Assembly (NCBI GenBank): GCA_965212165.1
Contig: OZ243096.1
Location: forward strand, 2,170,001 to 2,234,000
Length of the DNA: 64,000 nucleotides
Origin: RHLJ01 sp965212165
GTDB lineage: Bacteria; Bacteroidota; Rhodothermia; Balneolales; Balneolaceae
Direction of reading: 5' to 3'
A model generated the notes under the pieces. The model saw only the letters and a list, made by a program, of their open reading frames with translations, made no database searches and had not been told where the DNA came from. Below, piece by piece: positions 17,200-26,899 of this stretch (within the stretch, counting starts at the first letter, position 1; every line of letters begins with the position of its first letter). Position numbers and translations under genes: made by a program.

Positions 17200-19975
17200 G
17201 GGATGCTCGTCCATTTTTAAATGATAATGTATAAATACCTTTCTGAAGAAATTTAAATCCATCCTCTGTTTCATCAACAACTAAATTCCAGTTCACGGTA
17301 TTAAAGCCATTTGATGCTTGAGTATTTATTGAAGTTATTTTTTCATTGTTTTTATCAAGAATATCAATAACGATTTCTTTTTCATTTTCCTTCATATTTA
17401 AGAAATACATCAAACTAACCTCAGGCATAATTGGGTCTCTCCATTCTGTAGCTTGATTTCCCCATCGGTTGGAAAAACGTACATCTTCAGGTTTTAACCC
17501 AGTAATTGGTTCATTTAAACGATCTGCAACAGTATGTAGTGGTTTAACATCCATTACCCAAATGCTTCTACCGTGTGTTCCTATTACCAGTTCTAAATCT
17601 CGAGGATGTACAATCATATCATAAGATGCCACATTTGGCATATTAGCCAAATAATGCCATTTATTACCATCATCAAAACTTACATAACTACCAAAATCGA
17701 GTCCAGCATAAAGTATCGATGGGTTAATTGGGTCTTGTACAATTACATTAGCAACTTCATTGGGTAGGTTACCTTTAATCGATTTCCATGTTTTACCATA
17801 GTCTTCTGTTTTATATAAATATGTTTTAAAGTCATCCCAGCGATAACCGTTCATGGACACATAAGCTGTTCCTTCTGCAAATTTTGATGCATGAACTTCA
17901 CTTATCCAGAGGTTTTGAGGTAGGTTCTCTGAAACTAAAGTCCATGTACTTCCACCATCTTTGGTTACATGAATATTACCGTCATCAGTACCAGTCCATA
18001 TTACATTAAATGAAAGGGGAGACTCAGCTATTGTACTTAATGTGGAATATGGCACATCACCATTTGGAAGATCATTAGTTAGATCGGGGCTGATAGCAGT
18101 CCAATCTTTCCCCTCATTTAAAGAACGATTTAACTTTTGTGAACCAAAATATACAATTTCGGGATTATGGTGACTTAAATTAACTGGGCTATTCCAATTA
18201 TAGCGATAGCGTGGTTCTCCGAGTTTATGTGTTGGAGTTATACGATAATTTTCTCCTTTATCAGAATCTCTACGAGAATAATTACCATATTGAAAGCCAT
18301 AGTATACTATACTTGAATTCTTAGGGTTTGGAGCAACATGCATACCATCACCACCTCCAACTCTTGTCCATGGTTGTTCACGATTGCCAGTAGATTGAGA
18401 GGACCCTTTATATGTGCCATTATCTTGAAGACCACCATAAATATTATATGGTTCTTCCATATCTACAGCTACTGAATAAAATTGCCCAACGGCAATAGTA
18501 TTATGATGAATGAAATTTTCCCCACCATCATGACTTTCATATAAGCCACCATCATTTCCAAGTAGTAAGTGTTCTGAATCGTTCGGATCAATCCATAATG
18601 CATGATGGTCGACATGAACAGACTGGTTATTTGCTTTAGCTTCCCATGTTTTACCACCATCAGTAGACTTTAGAAAAGGTACTCCCCATGTGTATATGGT
18701 TTCTGGATCATTCGGGTCAACACGAATTTCACCAAAATAATAGCCATATGTGAATACTACACCATCTAATGGATAATTTTGAACCTTTTCCCAGTTGTCC
18801 CCGCCATTATTAGATTTATAAACTTCTAGACCAATAATTGATGTATTAAATAATGCAGCATTTGCATCACCTAAATAATCAGCAAGAGCTCTTGGTTCGT
18901 ATTTGTTAGATTCAATATCAGCTTTAACAGATTTAGCTGTGTATTCAGTTGGAAATCTATTAGATCTCAAATAGTTGTTAAGTTCAGTGTCCTCTATATT
19001 TAGAAAATCTCTTTTCCTCATATCAATGAAGTCGGTACTGGTTAATTCTGAATCATCTTGACTTCTTTCTGTTCTAATTTCAAACTGATTATCTACTACA
19101 GCATAAATTATATCTGGATTTGACTGACTTATATCAATGCCTATTCTGCCAACATGAGAACCATCAGGTAGACCATTGCTAAGTTTTGTCCAGTTGTCAC
19201 CTCCATCTGTAGACTTATAAATAGCAGAGCCAACACCACTTTCTTTAAAATTCCATGCCTTTCGATCTTTTTCCCAAGAGGTGGCCCATAGTATCTCTGG
19301 ATTATTAGGGTGAATAACCAAATCAACAATTCCAGTACTATCATTTACAAACAAGGTTTTAGACCAACTTTGTCCACCATCGGTTGTTTTATATACACCT
19401 CGATCTGAATTAGTACTATATAATGCACCAAGACTTGCAACCCATGCTGTGTTTTCATCTGTTGGGTGACTAACAATTCTACCTATATGCTGACTTCCAC
19501 GTAGTCCACTAAATATCCAAGTTTCGCCAGCATCCATGCTTTTATATACTCCAGTTCCAGCATAGGTTGATCGACTACTATTATTTTCACCTGTTCCTAC
19601 CCATATGATATCTGGATTAGCGCGAGATATCTCTAAATCACCAACTCCAATAGCTCCGTCAAGATGATCGAAAATTGGGTGCATGGTATTTCCACTGTTG
19701 GTACTTTTAAAAACACCGCCTGATCCGTAGCCAACATAAAAGATTCTTGAGTTCTCAGGATGAACAGCAATGTCTGTTACACGCCCACTCATTACCACAG
19801 GTCCCACACTTCTTATAGGATAATTTTTAAATATAGATGATGCTCTCAAATTTGATCGTTGTAAAATGGAAGCTTCAATTTCATTAGGAGTAGAAGGGGC
19901 TACTGGTTGAGCGATTGCTGCAAAAGGAAATAAAAAGACGATTAAGGAGAAAAGAAGTGATTTACTACAACTCAT
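17174..19975 (-). CDS. Exported BNR/VPS10-like beta-propeller protein
   Basis: A 933-residue protein with a signal peptide (cleavage near AAIAQ-PVA). It is followed by many sialidase/sortilin-type BNR repeats: GGVFKSTNSGNTMHP, GVYKSMDAGETW, GVYKTTDGGQSW, AIYKSTDGGDNWTKL, FLKSTDGGKTW, GLYESHDGGENF, HVTKDGGSTWTL and LYKTEDYGKTW. The repeats point to one or two ten-bladed VPS10-like propellers. The C-terminus (about 840-933) is a beta-rich domain with NEKEIVIDILDKNNEKI resembling an Ig-like add-on, without a recognisable type IX tag. The protein is often annotated as glycosyl hydrolase, but no catalytic residues are evident, and a binding or scaffold role is equally likely. It is upstream of and overlaps the DUF192 gene. 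Confidence 0.85.
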   Translation of the reverse strand: MSCSKSLLFSLIVFLFPFAAIAQPVAPSTPNEIEASILQRSNLRASSIFKNYPIRSVGPVVMSGRVTDIAVHPENSRIFYVGYGSGGVFKSTNSGNTMHPIFDHLDGAIGVGDLEISRANPDIIWVGTGENNSSRSTYAGTGVYKSMDAGETWIFSGLRGSQHIGRIVSHPTDENTAWVASLGALYSTNSDRGVYKTTDGGQSWSKTLFVNDSTGIVDLVIHPNNPEILWATSWEKDRKAWNFKESGVGSAIYKSTDGGDNWTKLSNGLPDGSHVGRIGIDISQSNPDIIYAVVDNQFEIRTERSQDDSELTSTDFIDMRKRDFLNIEDTELNNYLRSNRFPTEYTAKSVKADIESNKYEPRALADYLGDANAALFNTSIIGLEVYKSNNGGDNWEKVQNYPLDGVVFTYGYYFGEIRVDPNDPETIYTWGVPFLKSTDGGKTWEAKANNQSVHVDHHALWIDPNDSEHLLLGNDGGLYESHDGGENFIHHNTIAVGQFYSVAVDMEEPYNIYGGLQDNGTYKGSSQSTGNREQPWTRVGGGDGMHVAPNPKNSSIVYYGFQYGNYSRRDSDKGENYRITPTHKLGEPRYRYNWNSPVNLSHHNPEIVYFGSQKLNRSLNEGKDWTAISPDLTNDLPNGDVPYSTLSTIAESPLSFNVIWTGTDDGNIHVTKDGGSTWTLVSENLPQNLWISEVHASKFAEGTAYVSMNGYRWDDFKTYLYKTEDYGKTWKSIKGNLPNEVANVIVQDPINPSILYAGLDFGSYVSFDDGNKWHYLANMPNVASYDMIVHPRDLELVIGTHGRSIWVMDVKPLHTVADRLNEPITGLKPEDVRFSNRWGNQATEWRDPIMPEVSLMYFLNMKENEKEIVIDILDKNNEKITSINTQASNGFNTVNWNLVVDETEDGFKFLQKGIYTLSFKNGRASHEVEFEIK

Positions 19976-20083
19976 GTGTATTGTGATTATGTGAATTTTA
20001 ATAGATGATGATATAAAAAGGTTATCAAAAAAAATGAAAAAGATTTGAATACACTTATATCAAAAGATTAGAAGTATAATTCA

Positions 20084-20114
20084 TTGAAATTTAGACTAAA
20101 TAAGGCTACCTTTA
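20084..20114 (+). promoter_or_regulatory. Bacteroidota-type promoter of the rimP-nusA operon
   Basis: TTGA (20084-20087) and TACCTTTA (20107-20114) are separated by 19 bases, close to the TTTG-N19-TAnnTTTG pattern seen best at 63627-63657. Transcription would begin around 20120, at the base of the leader hairpin. Confidence 0.6.
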
Positions 20115-20121
20115 AGTCTCG

Positions 20122-20151
20122 GTGAGCGTCGGAAGGCACTCACTTTTTTTT
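20122..20151 (+). promoter_or_regulatory. Terminator-like leader hairpin before rimP
   Basis: The stem GTGAGCGTC/GGCACTCAC (one mismatch, one wobble) with a GGAA loop is followed by eight T residues, 17 bases upstream of the rimP ATG. The upstream gene is on the other strand, so no plus-strand gene needs termination here. The element is therefore a candidate attenuator or 5' RNA structure of the rimP-nusA operon, possibly linked to NusA feedback. Confidence 0.6.
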
Positions 20152-20167
20152 GTTTTGAAATTGATGT

Positions 20168-20632
20168 ATGAGTCCTGATATAACCGAAATTATCAAAGAA
20201 TTAGCAGCTCCGCTTGCAGATGAGAAAAATCTGTTTTTGGTAGATGTTGAATTAAAAACGGGTGGTGGTACCGAGGTATGGGTATATCTGGATGGCGAAG
20301 AACGTGGAGTTAATCTAGATGAATGTACTGAAATAAGCCGTGAACTTGGCTTTTTAATTGATGCACACGAGATACTAGGTGATAAATATCGATTGAATGT
20401 TTCTTCACCCGGATTGAGTCGCCCATTGACAAATAAACGTCAATACAAGAAAAATATCGAGAGAACCTTGAAGTTGAGGTTCAGAAAAGAAAATGAAGAA
20501 GTAGGAAAATTGGAAGGTATAATTGCTTCTGTAACCGATACAGGTGTATTAGTTGCGGAAAGTGAATCTAACGAAGTTGAAATATCTTTCGATTCTATTA
20601 TTGAAGCAAAAATTATCCCCGTAATTAAATAA
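20168..20632 (+). CDS. rimP: Ribosome maturation factor RimP
   Basis: RimP assists 30S subunit assembly. The 154-residue protein shows the N-terminal alpha-beta domain (ELAAPLADEKNLFLVDVEL, VWVYLDGEERGVNLDECTEISRELGFLID) and the diagnostic YRLNVSSPGLSRPL, then an SH3-like C-terminal domain ending FDSIIEAKIIP. Length and synteny (first in rimP-nusA-infB) are standard. Only 10 bases separate it from nusA. Confidence 0.93.
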   Translation: MSPDITEIIKELAAPLADEKNLFLVDVELKTGGGTEVWVYLDGEERGVNLDECTEISRELGFLIDAHEILGDKYRLNVSSPGLSRPLTNKRQYKKNIERTLKLRFRKENEEVGKLEGIIASVTDTGVLVAESESNEVEISFDSIIEAKIIPVIK

Positions 20633-20642
20633 GCACACCCTG

Positions 20643-21902
20643 ATGCAAAACGATTTATCAAAACAGATTATCTCCTCATTTGCTGAGATCGCAAAGGAAA
20701 AAGGTATAGACCGTGACCTTTTGCTTTCAATTCTGGAAGATGTATTCCGAACAATGATTCGTAAAAAGTACGAAACAGACGATTCATTTGAGGTTATCTT
20801 AAATGCTGATAGGGGTGAGATTCAGATTCTTCATGTACAGGAAGTTGTTCCAAAAGAAGAATTATCTGATCCAGTTGCTGAAATTACTTTAGAAGACGCT
20901 CAAAAAGTAGATCCAGATATTGAGTTATTTGATGAATTAGCGCAGGAAGTTCAAATTTTAGATTTTGGACGTAGAGCTGTTATGATGGCTCGTCAGCAAC
21001 TTGCTCAACGTATCCGTGAAATTGAAAAAGATAATATTTACGAAGATTATACCGATCGTGTTGGTGAAATAATTCTTGGTGATGTATATCAAGTACGGCA
21101 TAACAAAGATGTTTTAGTAAATCATAATGGTGTTGAACTTCTGCTCCCTAAAAATGAGCAGATTTATAAAGATCGTTATCGTAAAGGTGACACAATACGT
21201 GCTGTTGTAATTGGTGTTCATATGAAAAATGGTAACCCAACAGTTATCATATCAAGAACGTCTGAATTATTTTTAGAACGATTATTTGAAAATGAGATTC
21301 CTGAAGTATTTGACGGCATCATTGAATTAGTGAAAATTGCTAGAGCACCAGGTGATCGCTCAAAAGTAGCCGTTTTATCTCATGATGAACGTGTTGATCC
21401 AGTTGGAGCCTGCGTAGGTATGAAGGGGATTCGAATTCATGCTATCGTACGTGAGCTTCAAAATGAGAATATTGATGTCATCAATTATTCAAAAGATAAA
21501 ATTGAGTTCATTAAACGTGCACTTCAACCAGCAGATGTTCTTAAAGTTGAACTTGCTGATGAAGGTACTAAAGCAAATGTACTTGTACCAGCTGATGAAG
21601 TATCAAAAGCAATTGGTAAAGGTGGAGTTAATATCCGACTCGCATCGAAGTTAGCAGAGTGCGAAATTGATGTTTATCGAGAAGTTGAAGAAGAAGATGA
21701 TATCGATTTAGCAGAATTCGAAGAAGATTTTGGTGCAGAAACGATCAAAAAACTAAATGAGATTGGATGTGATACAGCTCGTGCAGTTCTTGATCTTGAT
21801 GCCGAAGAAATTTCAAGTAGAACAAATGGTGAAATAGACGTGGAAAAAGCGGCTAATATCATCAATGTGATATCTTACGAATTCGACGAAGAAGGCAGTT
21901 AA
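20643..21902 (+). CDS. nusA: Transcription termination/antitermination factor NusA
   Basis: NusA binds RNA polymerase and nascent RNA to modulate pausing, termination and antitermination. The 419-residue protein has an N-terminal polymerase-binding domain (about 1-130), an S1 domain (about 135-200, GEIILGDVYQV, VELLLPKNEQ), and KH1/KH2 domains with RAPGDRSKVAVLS, DPVGACVGMKGIRIH and the second GKGGVNIRLAS. A short acidic C-terminal helix-hairpin-helix-like segment follows. It lacks the duplicated acidic repeats of E. coli NusA, which is normal for this group. It is the second gene of the translation-factor operon and a possible effector of the rimP leader. Confidence 0.95.
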   Translation: MQNDLSKQIISSFAEIAKEKGIDRDLLLSILEDVFRTMIRKKYETDDSFEVILNADRGEIQILHVQEVVPKEELSDPVAEITLEDAQKVDPDIELFDELAQEVQILDFGRRAVMMARQQLAQRIREIEKDNIYEDYTDRVGEIILGDVYQVRHNKDVLVNHNGVELLLPKNEQIYKDRYRKGDTIRAVVIGVHMKNGNPTVIISRTSELFLERLFENEIPEVFDGIIELVKIARAPGDRSKVAVLSHDERVDPVGACVGMKGIRIHAIVRELQNENIDVINYSKDKIEFIKRALQPADVLKVELADEGTKANVLVPADEVSKAIGKGGVNIRLASKLAECEIDVYREVEEEDDIDLAEFEEDFGAETIKKLNEIGCDTARAVLDLDAEEISSRTNGEIDVEKAANIINVISYEFDEEGS

Positions 21903-21954
21903 GCAATTACCTTCATTTTTTTTTAGTTTTAGAGTTCAATTATATAATCAAAAC

Positions 21955-24813
21955 ATGCCCATAAACAGACCAAAACCCTTATTTAAAGTAGCTTCAGAGT
22001 TTAATGTATCTACTCAGTCTATCATTGATACACTGGCCGATAACGGGTTTACTGCAGCTAATCGACCAAACTTCAAGATAACACCTGAAATGTATGAAGT
22101 GTTGGATGGAGTTTATGGGGAAGATAAGGCGAAAAGTCAAGATCATGAACGCGCTAAAGAAGAGTATGAGAGCCGAAGAAGCCATATGATGAATCAGCGT
22201 AATGATAGTGTTACTCTTGATATTTTAGAGCCTCTTGATCCTCTAGAACCAACTGATGATGATAACTCTGATAAGCCAGTTAACTTAGAAGAAGAGTTAA
22301 TGGGTGGTTTAGAACCTATTGCAGAGTCTGAAGTTGAGGAAGAAGTTGCTGAAGCTGAACCAGAGGCTGAGGTAGAAGAAGAAGTTGCTGAAACTGAACC
22401 AGAAGCTGAGGTAGAAGAAGAGGTTGCTGAAGCTGAGCCAGAGGCTGAGGTAGAAGAAGAAGTTGCTGAAGCTGAACCAGAGGCTGAGGTAGTAGAAGAA
22501 ATTGCTGAAGCTGAGCCAGAGGCTGAGGTAGAAGAAGAAGTTGCTGAAGCTGAACCAGAGGCTGAAGAAGAAGAGGACGAAGAAAAATTAGCTGAAGCTG
22601 AACCTGAAGCAGACGAAGTCGCTGAGAAAGAAGAGACAGAGGAAGAAAAGAAAGCAAGAATTATCCGAGGACGTGCAAAGCAATTAAAAGGAACAAAAGT
22701 TCTAGGTAAAACTGCATTTACAAATGATCTAACATCAGATTCTAAAGTTCGAAAGAAGCGAAAGCGTAAAAAAGATCAACCTGGATTCGATAAAACTGCC
22801 AAAAAAGACGATAAAAAACCTGCAGAAACTAAAGAAAGAAAGAGAAAACCAACTCCGGCTTCAGCAAAAGGTAAAAAAGCAGCGCCTAAAACTGAAGTTA
22901 ATGTAAATGATGTAGATAAGATGATGCGAGAAACCCTCAAAAAAATGCAGGGTAATAGCACCGTTGGTACAAAAAGAGGTAAACGTCGTCGCCAAAGAAA
23001 AGAAGAAAGAGACGAGGAACTGCAACAAATGCAGGAAATGGAAGAAATGGAATCAGGAACCATTGAGGTTACTGAATTCATTACTGCTAATGACTTAGCT
23101 GAAGAGCTTGAAGTTAGTGTAAATGATATTATTTCTGCATGTATGAGTATTGGTTTGATGATTACCATCAATCAAAGACTAGATGCAGGTACAATTGAAT
23201 TAGTTGCAAGTGAATTTGGCAAAGATGTTAAATTTATTGATGCCGAAGAACTTATCGAAGAGCTTGAGATTGAGGAAGATGCCGAGGAAGATTTAAAACC
23301 TCGTGCGCCAATCATTACTGTAATGGGTCACGTAGATCATGGTAAAACCTCGCTTCTTGATTATATTCGAGAAGCCAAAGTTGCCGAGGGTGAAGCAGGT
23401 GGTATTACTCAGCACGTTGGTGCTTATGAGGTAAATCATCAAGATAAAAAAGTTACTTTCCTTGATACACCAGGTCACGAAGCGTTTACAGCAATGCGTT
23501 CACGAGGTGCTCAAGCAACAGATATTGTAATTCTTGTAGTTGCAGCTGATGATTCTGTTATGCCTCAAACCATAGAAGCTATTAATCATGCGAAAGCTGC
23601 GGGTGTTCCTATTGTTGTTGCAATCAATAAGATGGATAAGGATGGTGCTTCACCTGATAAAATTAAACAAGAACTGTCTACTCATGATGTAATTGTAGAA
23701 GATTGGGGTGGAACGACTCAATATTCCTTAGTTTCTGCAAAAACAGGAAATGGTATCGATGATCTGCTTGAGAAAGTACTGATTGAAGCTGAATTATTAG
23801 ATATGAAGGCAAATCCTGATCGTAGAGCTGATGGAGTTGTTCTTGAATCTCGTCTTGATAAAGGAAAAGGTATTGTTGCTAACATTCTTGTTCAGAATGG
23901 AACACTTAAAGTTGGTGATACTTTTGTAGCTGGGCCATGTTTTGGTAGAGTACGTGCAATGGAAGATGATCGTGGAAAGCGTATTAAAGAAGCTGGACCT
24001 TCAACTCCAGTTCAATTAACTGGATTTGTTGAAATGCCGCAAGCTGGTGACAAGATGGTGGTTGCTGATGAAAAAACTGCTAGAGAAGTAGCTAGTCAGC
24101 GACAACAAATTAAGCGTGAGCAAGCTATGCGTAAAACTAAGCATATGACTCTTGATGATCTTTCAAGAAGACTTGCTCTTGGTGAAGTATCCGAGCTTAA
24201 TGTGATTATTAAAGCAGATGTAGATGGTTCTATTGAAGCTTTATCTGGATCACTTCAGAAAATTAGTACGGAAGAAGTATCTGTAAACATTATTCATACA
24301 GGTGCTGGTGCTATTTCGGAATCGGATGTATTACTTGCTTCCGCATCAGATGCGATTATTATTGGATTCCAAGTTCGACCAACAGCTCAGGCTAGAAAAC
24401 TTGCCGAAACAGAAGAAATCGATATTCGATTATTTAGTGTTATCTACGATGCAGTTGATGAAGTACGAGATGCTCTTGAAGGTCTTCTTTCTCCTGAATT
24501 GAAAGAACAAATGTTGGGTATAGTTGAAGTTCGTGAGATCTTTAAAGTATCTAAAGTTGGAACCATTGCTGGTTGTTATGTTACTGAAGGTAAGATTGAT
24601 AGAAATAATCCTGTTCGAATTATTCGTGAAGGTGTTGTTATTTATGATGGTAATGTTGGCGCTCTAAAACGTTTCAAAGACGACGTTAAAGAAGTAGCTT
24701 CTGGCTACGAGTGTGGTATTAGCATTCAGAATTACAATGATATTAAAGTGGGTGATTCATTCGAGAGTTATAAAATTACTGAAGAAAAACGAACCCTGGA
24801 AGACGCAAACTAA
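21955..24813 (+). CDS. infB: Translation initiation factor IF-2
   Basis: GTPase that brings initiator fMet-tRNA to the 30S subunit. The 952-residue protein has an N-terminal IF2N-type domain (LFKVASEFNVSTQSIIDTL), a long acidic Glu/Ala/Val/Pro segment (about 115-225) that includes six exact-length 13-residue repeats, a Lys/Arg-rich stretch, and a second IF2N (EFITANDLAEELEVSVNDII). The G domain carries GHVDHGKT (458-465), DTPGHEAF, NKMD and SAKTGNG, and domains II-IV complete the protein. The charged N-terminal extension is variable in the family. It is third in the rimP operon. Confidence 0.96.
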   Translation: MPINRPKPLFKVASEFNVSTQSIIDTLADNGFTAANRPNFKITPEMYEVLDGVYGEDKAKSQDHERAKEEYESRRSHMMNQRNDSVTLDILEPLDPLEPTDDDNSDKPVNLEEELMGGLEPIAESEVEEEVAEAEPEAEVEEEVAETEPEAEVEEEVAEAEPEAEVEEEVAEAEPEAEVVEEIAEAEPEAEVEEEVAEAEPEAEEEEDEEKLAEAEPEADEVAEKEETEEEKKARIIRGRAKQLKGTKVLGKTAFTNDLTSDSKVRKKRKRKKDQPGFDKTAKKDDKKPAETKERKRKPTPASAKGKKAAPKTEVNVNDVDKMMRETLKKMQGNSTVGTKRGKRRRQRKEERDEELQQMQEMEEMESGTIEVTEFITANDLAEELEVSVNDIISACMSIGLMITINQRLDAGTIELVASEFGKDVKFIDAEELIEELEIEEDAEEDLKPRAPIITVMGHVDHGKTSLLDYIREAKVAEGEAGGITQHVGAYEVNHQDKKVTFLDTPGHEAFTAMRSRGAQATDIVILVVAADDSVMPQTIEAINHAKAAGVPIVVAINKMDKDGASPDKIKQELSTHDVIVEDWGGTTQYSLVSAKTGNGIDDLLEKVLIEAELLDMKANPDRRADGVVLESRLDKGKGIVANILVQNGTLKVGDTFVAGPCFGRVRAMEDDRGKRIKEAGPSTPVQLTGFVEMPQAGDKMVVADEKTAREVASQRQQIKREQAMRKTKHMTLDDLSRRLALGEVSELNVIIKADVDGSIEALSGSLQKISTEEVSVNIIHTGAGAISESDVLLASASDAIIIGFQVRPTAQARKLAETEEIDIRLFSVIYDAVDEVRDALEGLLSPELKEQMLGIVEVREIFKVSKVGTIAGCYVTEGKIDRNNPVRIIREGVVIYDGNVGALKRFKDDVKEVASGYECGISIQNYNDIKVGDSFESYKITEEKRTLEDAN
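22330..22563 (+). repeat. Six tandem 39-bp in-frame repeats in infB
   Basis: Codons 126-203 consist of six 13-residue units close to EVEEEVAEAEPEA, followed by a degenerate seventh. The units differ by few bases, so copy number could vary by slippage without breaking the frame. They lie in the linker region before the essential G domain. Confidence 0.9.
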
Positions 24814-24833
24814 TAACCGTTTAATCTGTTACT

Positions 24834-25208
24834 ATGAGTTTTAGAGTTGAACGATTAGGGGCTCTTCTTAAAAAAGATTTGGGGGAAATTATTCAACGAA
24901 GTTTTCAACCAGAAGGAACATTCGTGACAGTTACTAATGTTCGAGTTACTCCAGATCTTTCAATTGCGAAAGTTTATTTAAGTGTATTTTCACCTGGTAG
25001 GGATGAAAAAGTTGTCTATGAATTTATAGATGAACACGTACCACAGATTCGACACAAATTAGCTGGTAAAATAAAAAATCAGGTTCGCAAGATTCCTGAA
25101 TTACATTTTTATGCAGATGATACTGCTGAGTATGTAAATAAAATGCAGAATTTATTTAAAAAGGTAGACAACCAGCCTAAAGCTCCTACCGACGATAACG
25201 AAGAATAA
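24834..25208 (+). CDS. rbfA: 30S ribosome-binding factor RbfA
   Basis: A late 30S assembly and cold-adaptation factor that contacts the 16S rRNA 5' helix region. The 124-residue protein shows the KH-fold family pattern: FRVERLGALLKKDLGEIIQR, TVTNVRVTPDLSIAKVYLSVFS, RHKLAGKIKNQVRKIPELHFYADDTAEY. Its last base overlaps the truB start (ATG shared within TAATG), indicating coupling. Confidence 0.94.
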   Translation: MSFRVERLGALLKKDLGEIIQRSFQPEGTFVTVTNVRVTPDLSIAKVYLSVFSPGRDEKVVYEFIDEHVPQIRHKLAGKIKNQVRKIPELHFYADDTAEYVNKMQNLFKKVDNQPKAPTDDNEE

Positions 25209-25945
25209 TGGCTAAGCCTCTACCATTAGAAACTATACCAGTTTTTTCCAAAATAAAGCCATTAACGGTAGAATTCGATTATAACTTAGGTTCAATTCTT
25301 TTAGTAAATAAAGAGAAAACCTGGACCAGTTTCGACGCTGTTAAATTTATTAGAAGTAGAGTAAAAACAAAGAAAGTTGGCCATGCTGGAACTCTCGATC
25401 CTATGGCAACTGGATTATTAATTCTTTGTACTGGAAAAGCAACTAAATCAATTTCTCAGCTTCAAGATATGGCAAAAACATATGTTGGTGAGATAACTTT
25501 CGGTGGTTCAACACCTAGTTATGATGCTGATTCAGAGGTGGATGAAAAAGCACCTTTTGAACACATCACTATAGATAGAATTGAAGAGGTACTAGAAAAA
25601 AAGTTTTCAGGTGAGATTCAACAAGTTCCTCCTATGTATTCTGCATTAAAGCGAGATGGAAAGAAATTATATGAACTCGCTAGAAGAGGTGAAACTGTTG
25701 AGTTACAACCAAGACCAGTTACTATTCATAATTATCAAATCATTGAATACAATCCCCCAAAACTAATTGTAAGTATTACTTGCAGTAAAGGCACTTATGT
25801 ACGTTCAATTGCCCACGACTTAGGAATAGCATTAGATTCAAGATCACATTTAAGTGCATTAGAACGTACTCAAATAGGTGAGTATTCTTCAGCAAATGCA
25901 TATACTCCACATGAAATTGATGAATTACTGAATCAAAATGGCTAA
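25208..25945 (+). CDS. truB: tRNA pseudouridine(55) synthase TruB
   Basis: Isomerises U55 in the T-loop of tRNAs. The 245-residue protein has the catalytic motif GHAGTLDPMATGLLILCTGKATK with the active-site Asp, the KTYVGEITFGGSTPSYD segment, VPPMYSALKRDGKKLYELAR and the late CSKGTYVRSIAHDLG. There is no C-terminal PUA extension, as is common in this phylum. It overlaps ribF by 8 bases. Confidence 0.95.
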   Translation: MAKPLPLETIPVFSKIKPLTVEFDYNLGSILLVNKEKTWTSFDAVKFIRSRVKTKKVGHAGTLDPMATGLLILCTGKATKSISQLQDMAKTYVGEITFGGSTPSYDADSEVDEKAPFEHITIDRIEEVLEKKFSGEIQQVPPMYSALKRDGKKLYELARRGETVELQPRPVTIHNYQIIEYNPPKLIVSITCSKGTYVRSIAHDLGIALDSRSHLSALERTQIGEYSSANAYTPHEIDELLNQNG

Positions 25946-26879
25946 GCTTGTCTATTTAAAAGATATTGAGCATAACTCAAATACCGTTGTAACGGTAGGT
26001 ACTTTTGATGGAGTGCATAAAGGTCATCGTGCATTAATGGAAACAGTTGTAAATAAAGCACGGAAAAGAAATGCACGAAGTGTAGTTGTCACATTCGATC
26101 CTCATCCACGAACAATTATAAGTTCCAATAAAAAAAGTATACGTCTATTAACATCACTTCGAGAAAGAGCTGAAATTTTAGAATCTATTGGAGTCGATAT
26201 CCTATGTGTAATTCCATTTACTAGAGACTTTTCATTATTAAGTTCAGAGGAATTTGTTAAAGATGAGATTTTTAAAAAAATTGGGATTAGCGAATTTGTT
26301 ATTGGTTATGACCATCATTTTGGTAAAGATAGATCTGGTACAATAGATACTCTTGAAAGACTAGGGCCAGAACTTGGTTTTGATGTGCATGTTGTCTCAA
26401 AAAGAGAGATGGGTGAAATAACGATAAGTAGTACAGTTATAAGGAATGCAATTCAAGAAGAAGGGGATATGCTAAAAGCTGCACAACTTCTTGGTCGACC
26501 TTATATATTAAATGGACTAGTTATTCATGGTGACGAAAGAGGACGGAAAATTGGATTTCCAACAGCAAATTTACAAGCAGAAGAAACAAATAAAGTAGTT
26601 CCAAAAAATGGTATTTATGCAGTTTTGATAAGAGTAGATGGTACTTGGTACCAAGGAATGATGAATATCGGTATCCGGCCAACATTTAACGGCGATACAA
26701 AATCATTGGAAGTAAATATATTTGATTTCAACGAAAGTATTTATGGAAAGACAGTTCAAGTACGTTTTTTTGAACGAATAAGAGACGAGAAAAGATTTAG
26801 CGGAGTAGAAGATTTGAAAGATCAGCTTCAAATTGATAAACAAAAAAGTCTAAACCTGTTAGAAAACCATAAACATTAA
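25938..26879 (+). CDS. ribF: Bifunctional riboflavin kinase/FAD synthetase
   Basis: Converts riboflavin to FMN and then FAD. The 313-residue protein has the N-terminal nucleotidyltransferase domain with VGTFDGVHKGH, VTFDPHPR, VIGYDHHFGKDRSG and the ISSTVIRNAIQEG-like segment (here ISSTVIRNAIQEEGD). The C-terminal kinase domain follows with GDERGRKIGFPTANLQ, NGIYAVLI and MMNIGIRPTF, then FFERIRDEKRF. Both domains are complete. It is the last gene of the tight cluster; rpsO has its own promoter-like element. Confidence 0.95.
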   Translation: MAKLVYLKDIEHNSNTVVTVGTFDGVHKGHRALMETVVNKARKRNARSVVVTFDPHPRTIISSNKKSIRLLTSLRERAEILESIGVDILCVIPFTRDFSLLSSEEFVKDEIFKKIGISEFVIGYDHHFGKDRSGTIDTLERLGPELGFDVHVVSKREMGEITISSTVIRNAIQEEGDMLKAAQLLGRPYILNGLVIHGDERGRKIGFPTANLQAEETNKVVPKNGIYAVLIRVDGTWYQGMMNIGIRPTFNGDTKSLEVNIFDFNESIYGKTVQVRFFERIRDEKRFSGVEDLKDQLQIDKQKSLNLLENHKH

Positions 26880-26899
26880 ATAATTGTAAGCTATCGGCA

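Noticed and set aside
22316..22657. Minus-strand Leu/Gln/Pro-rich frame across the infB repeat
   Set aside because: The antisense reading of the 39-bp acidic repeats creates it; no start signal or family resemblance.
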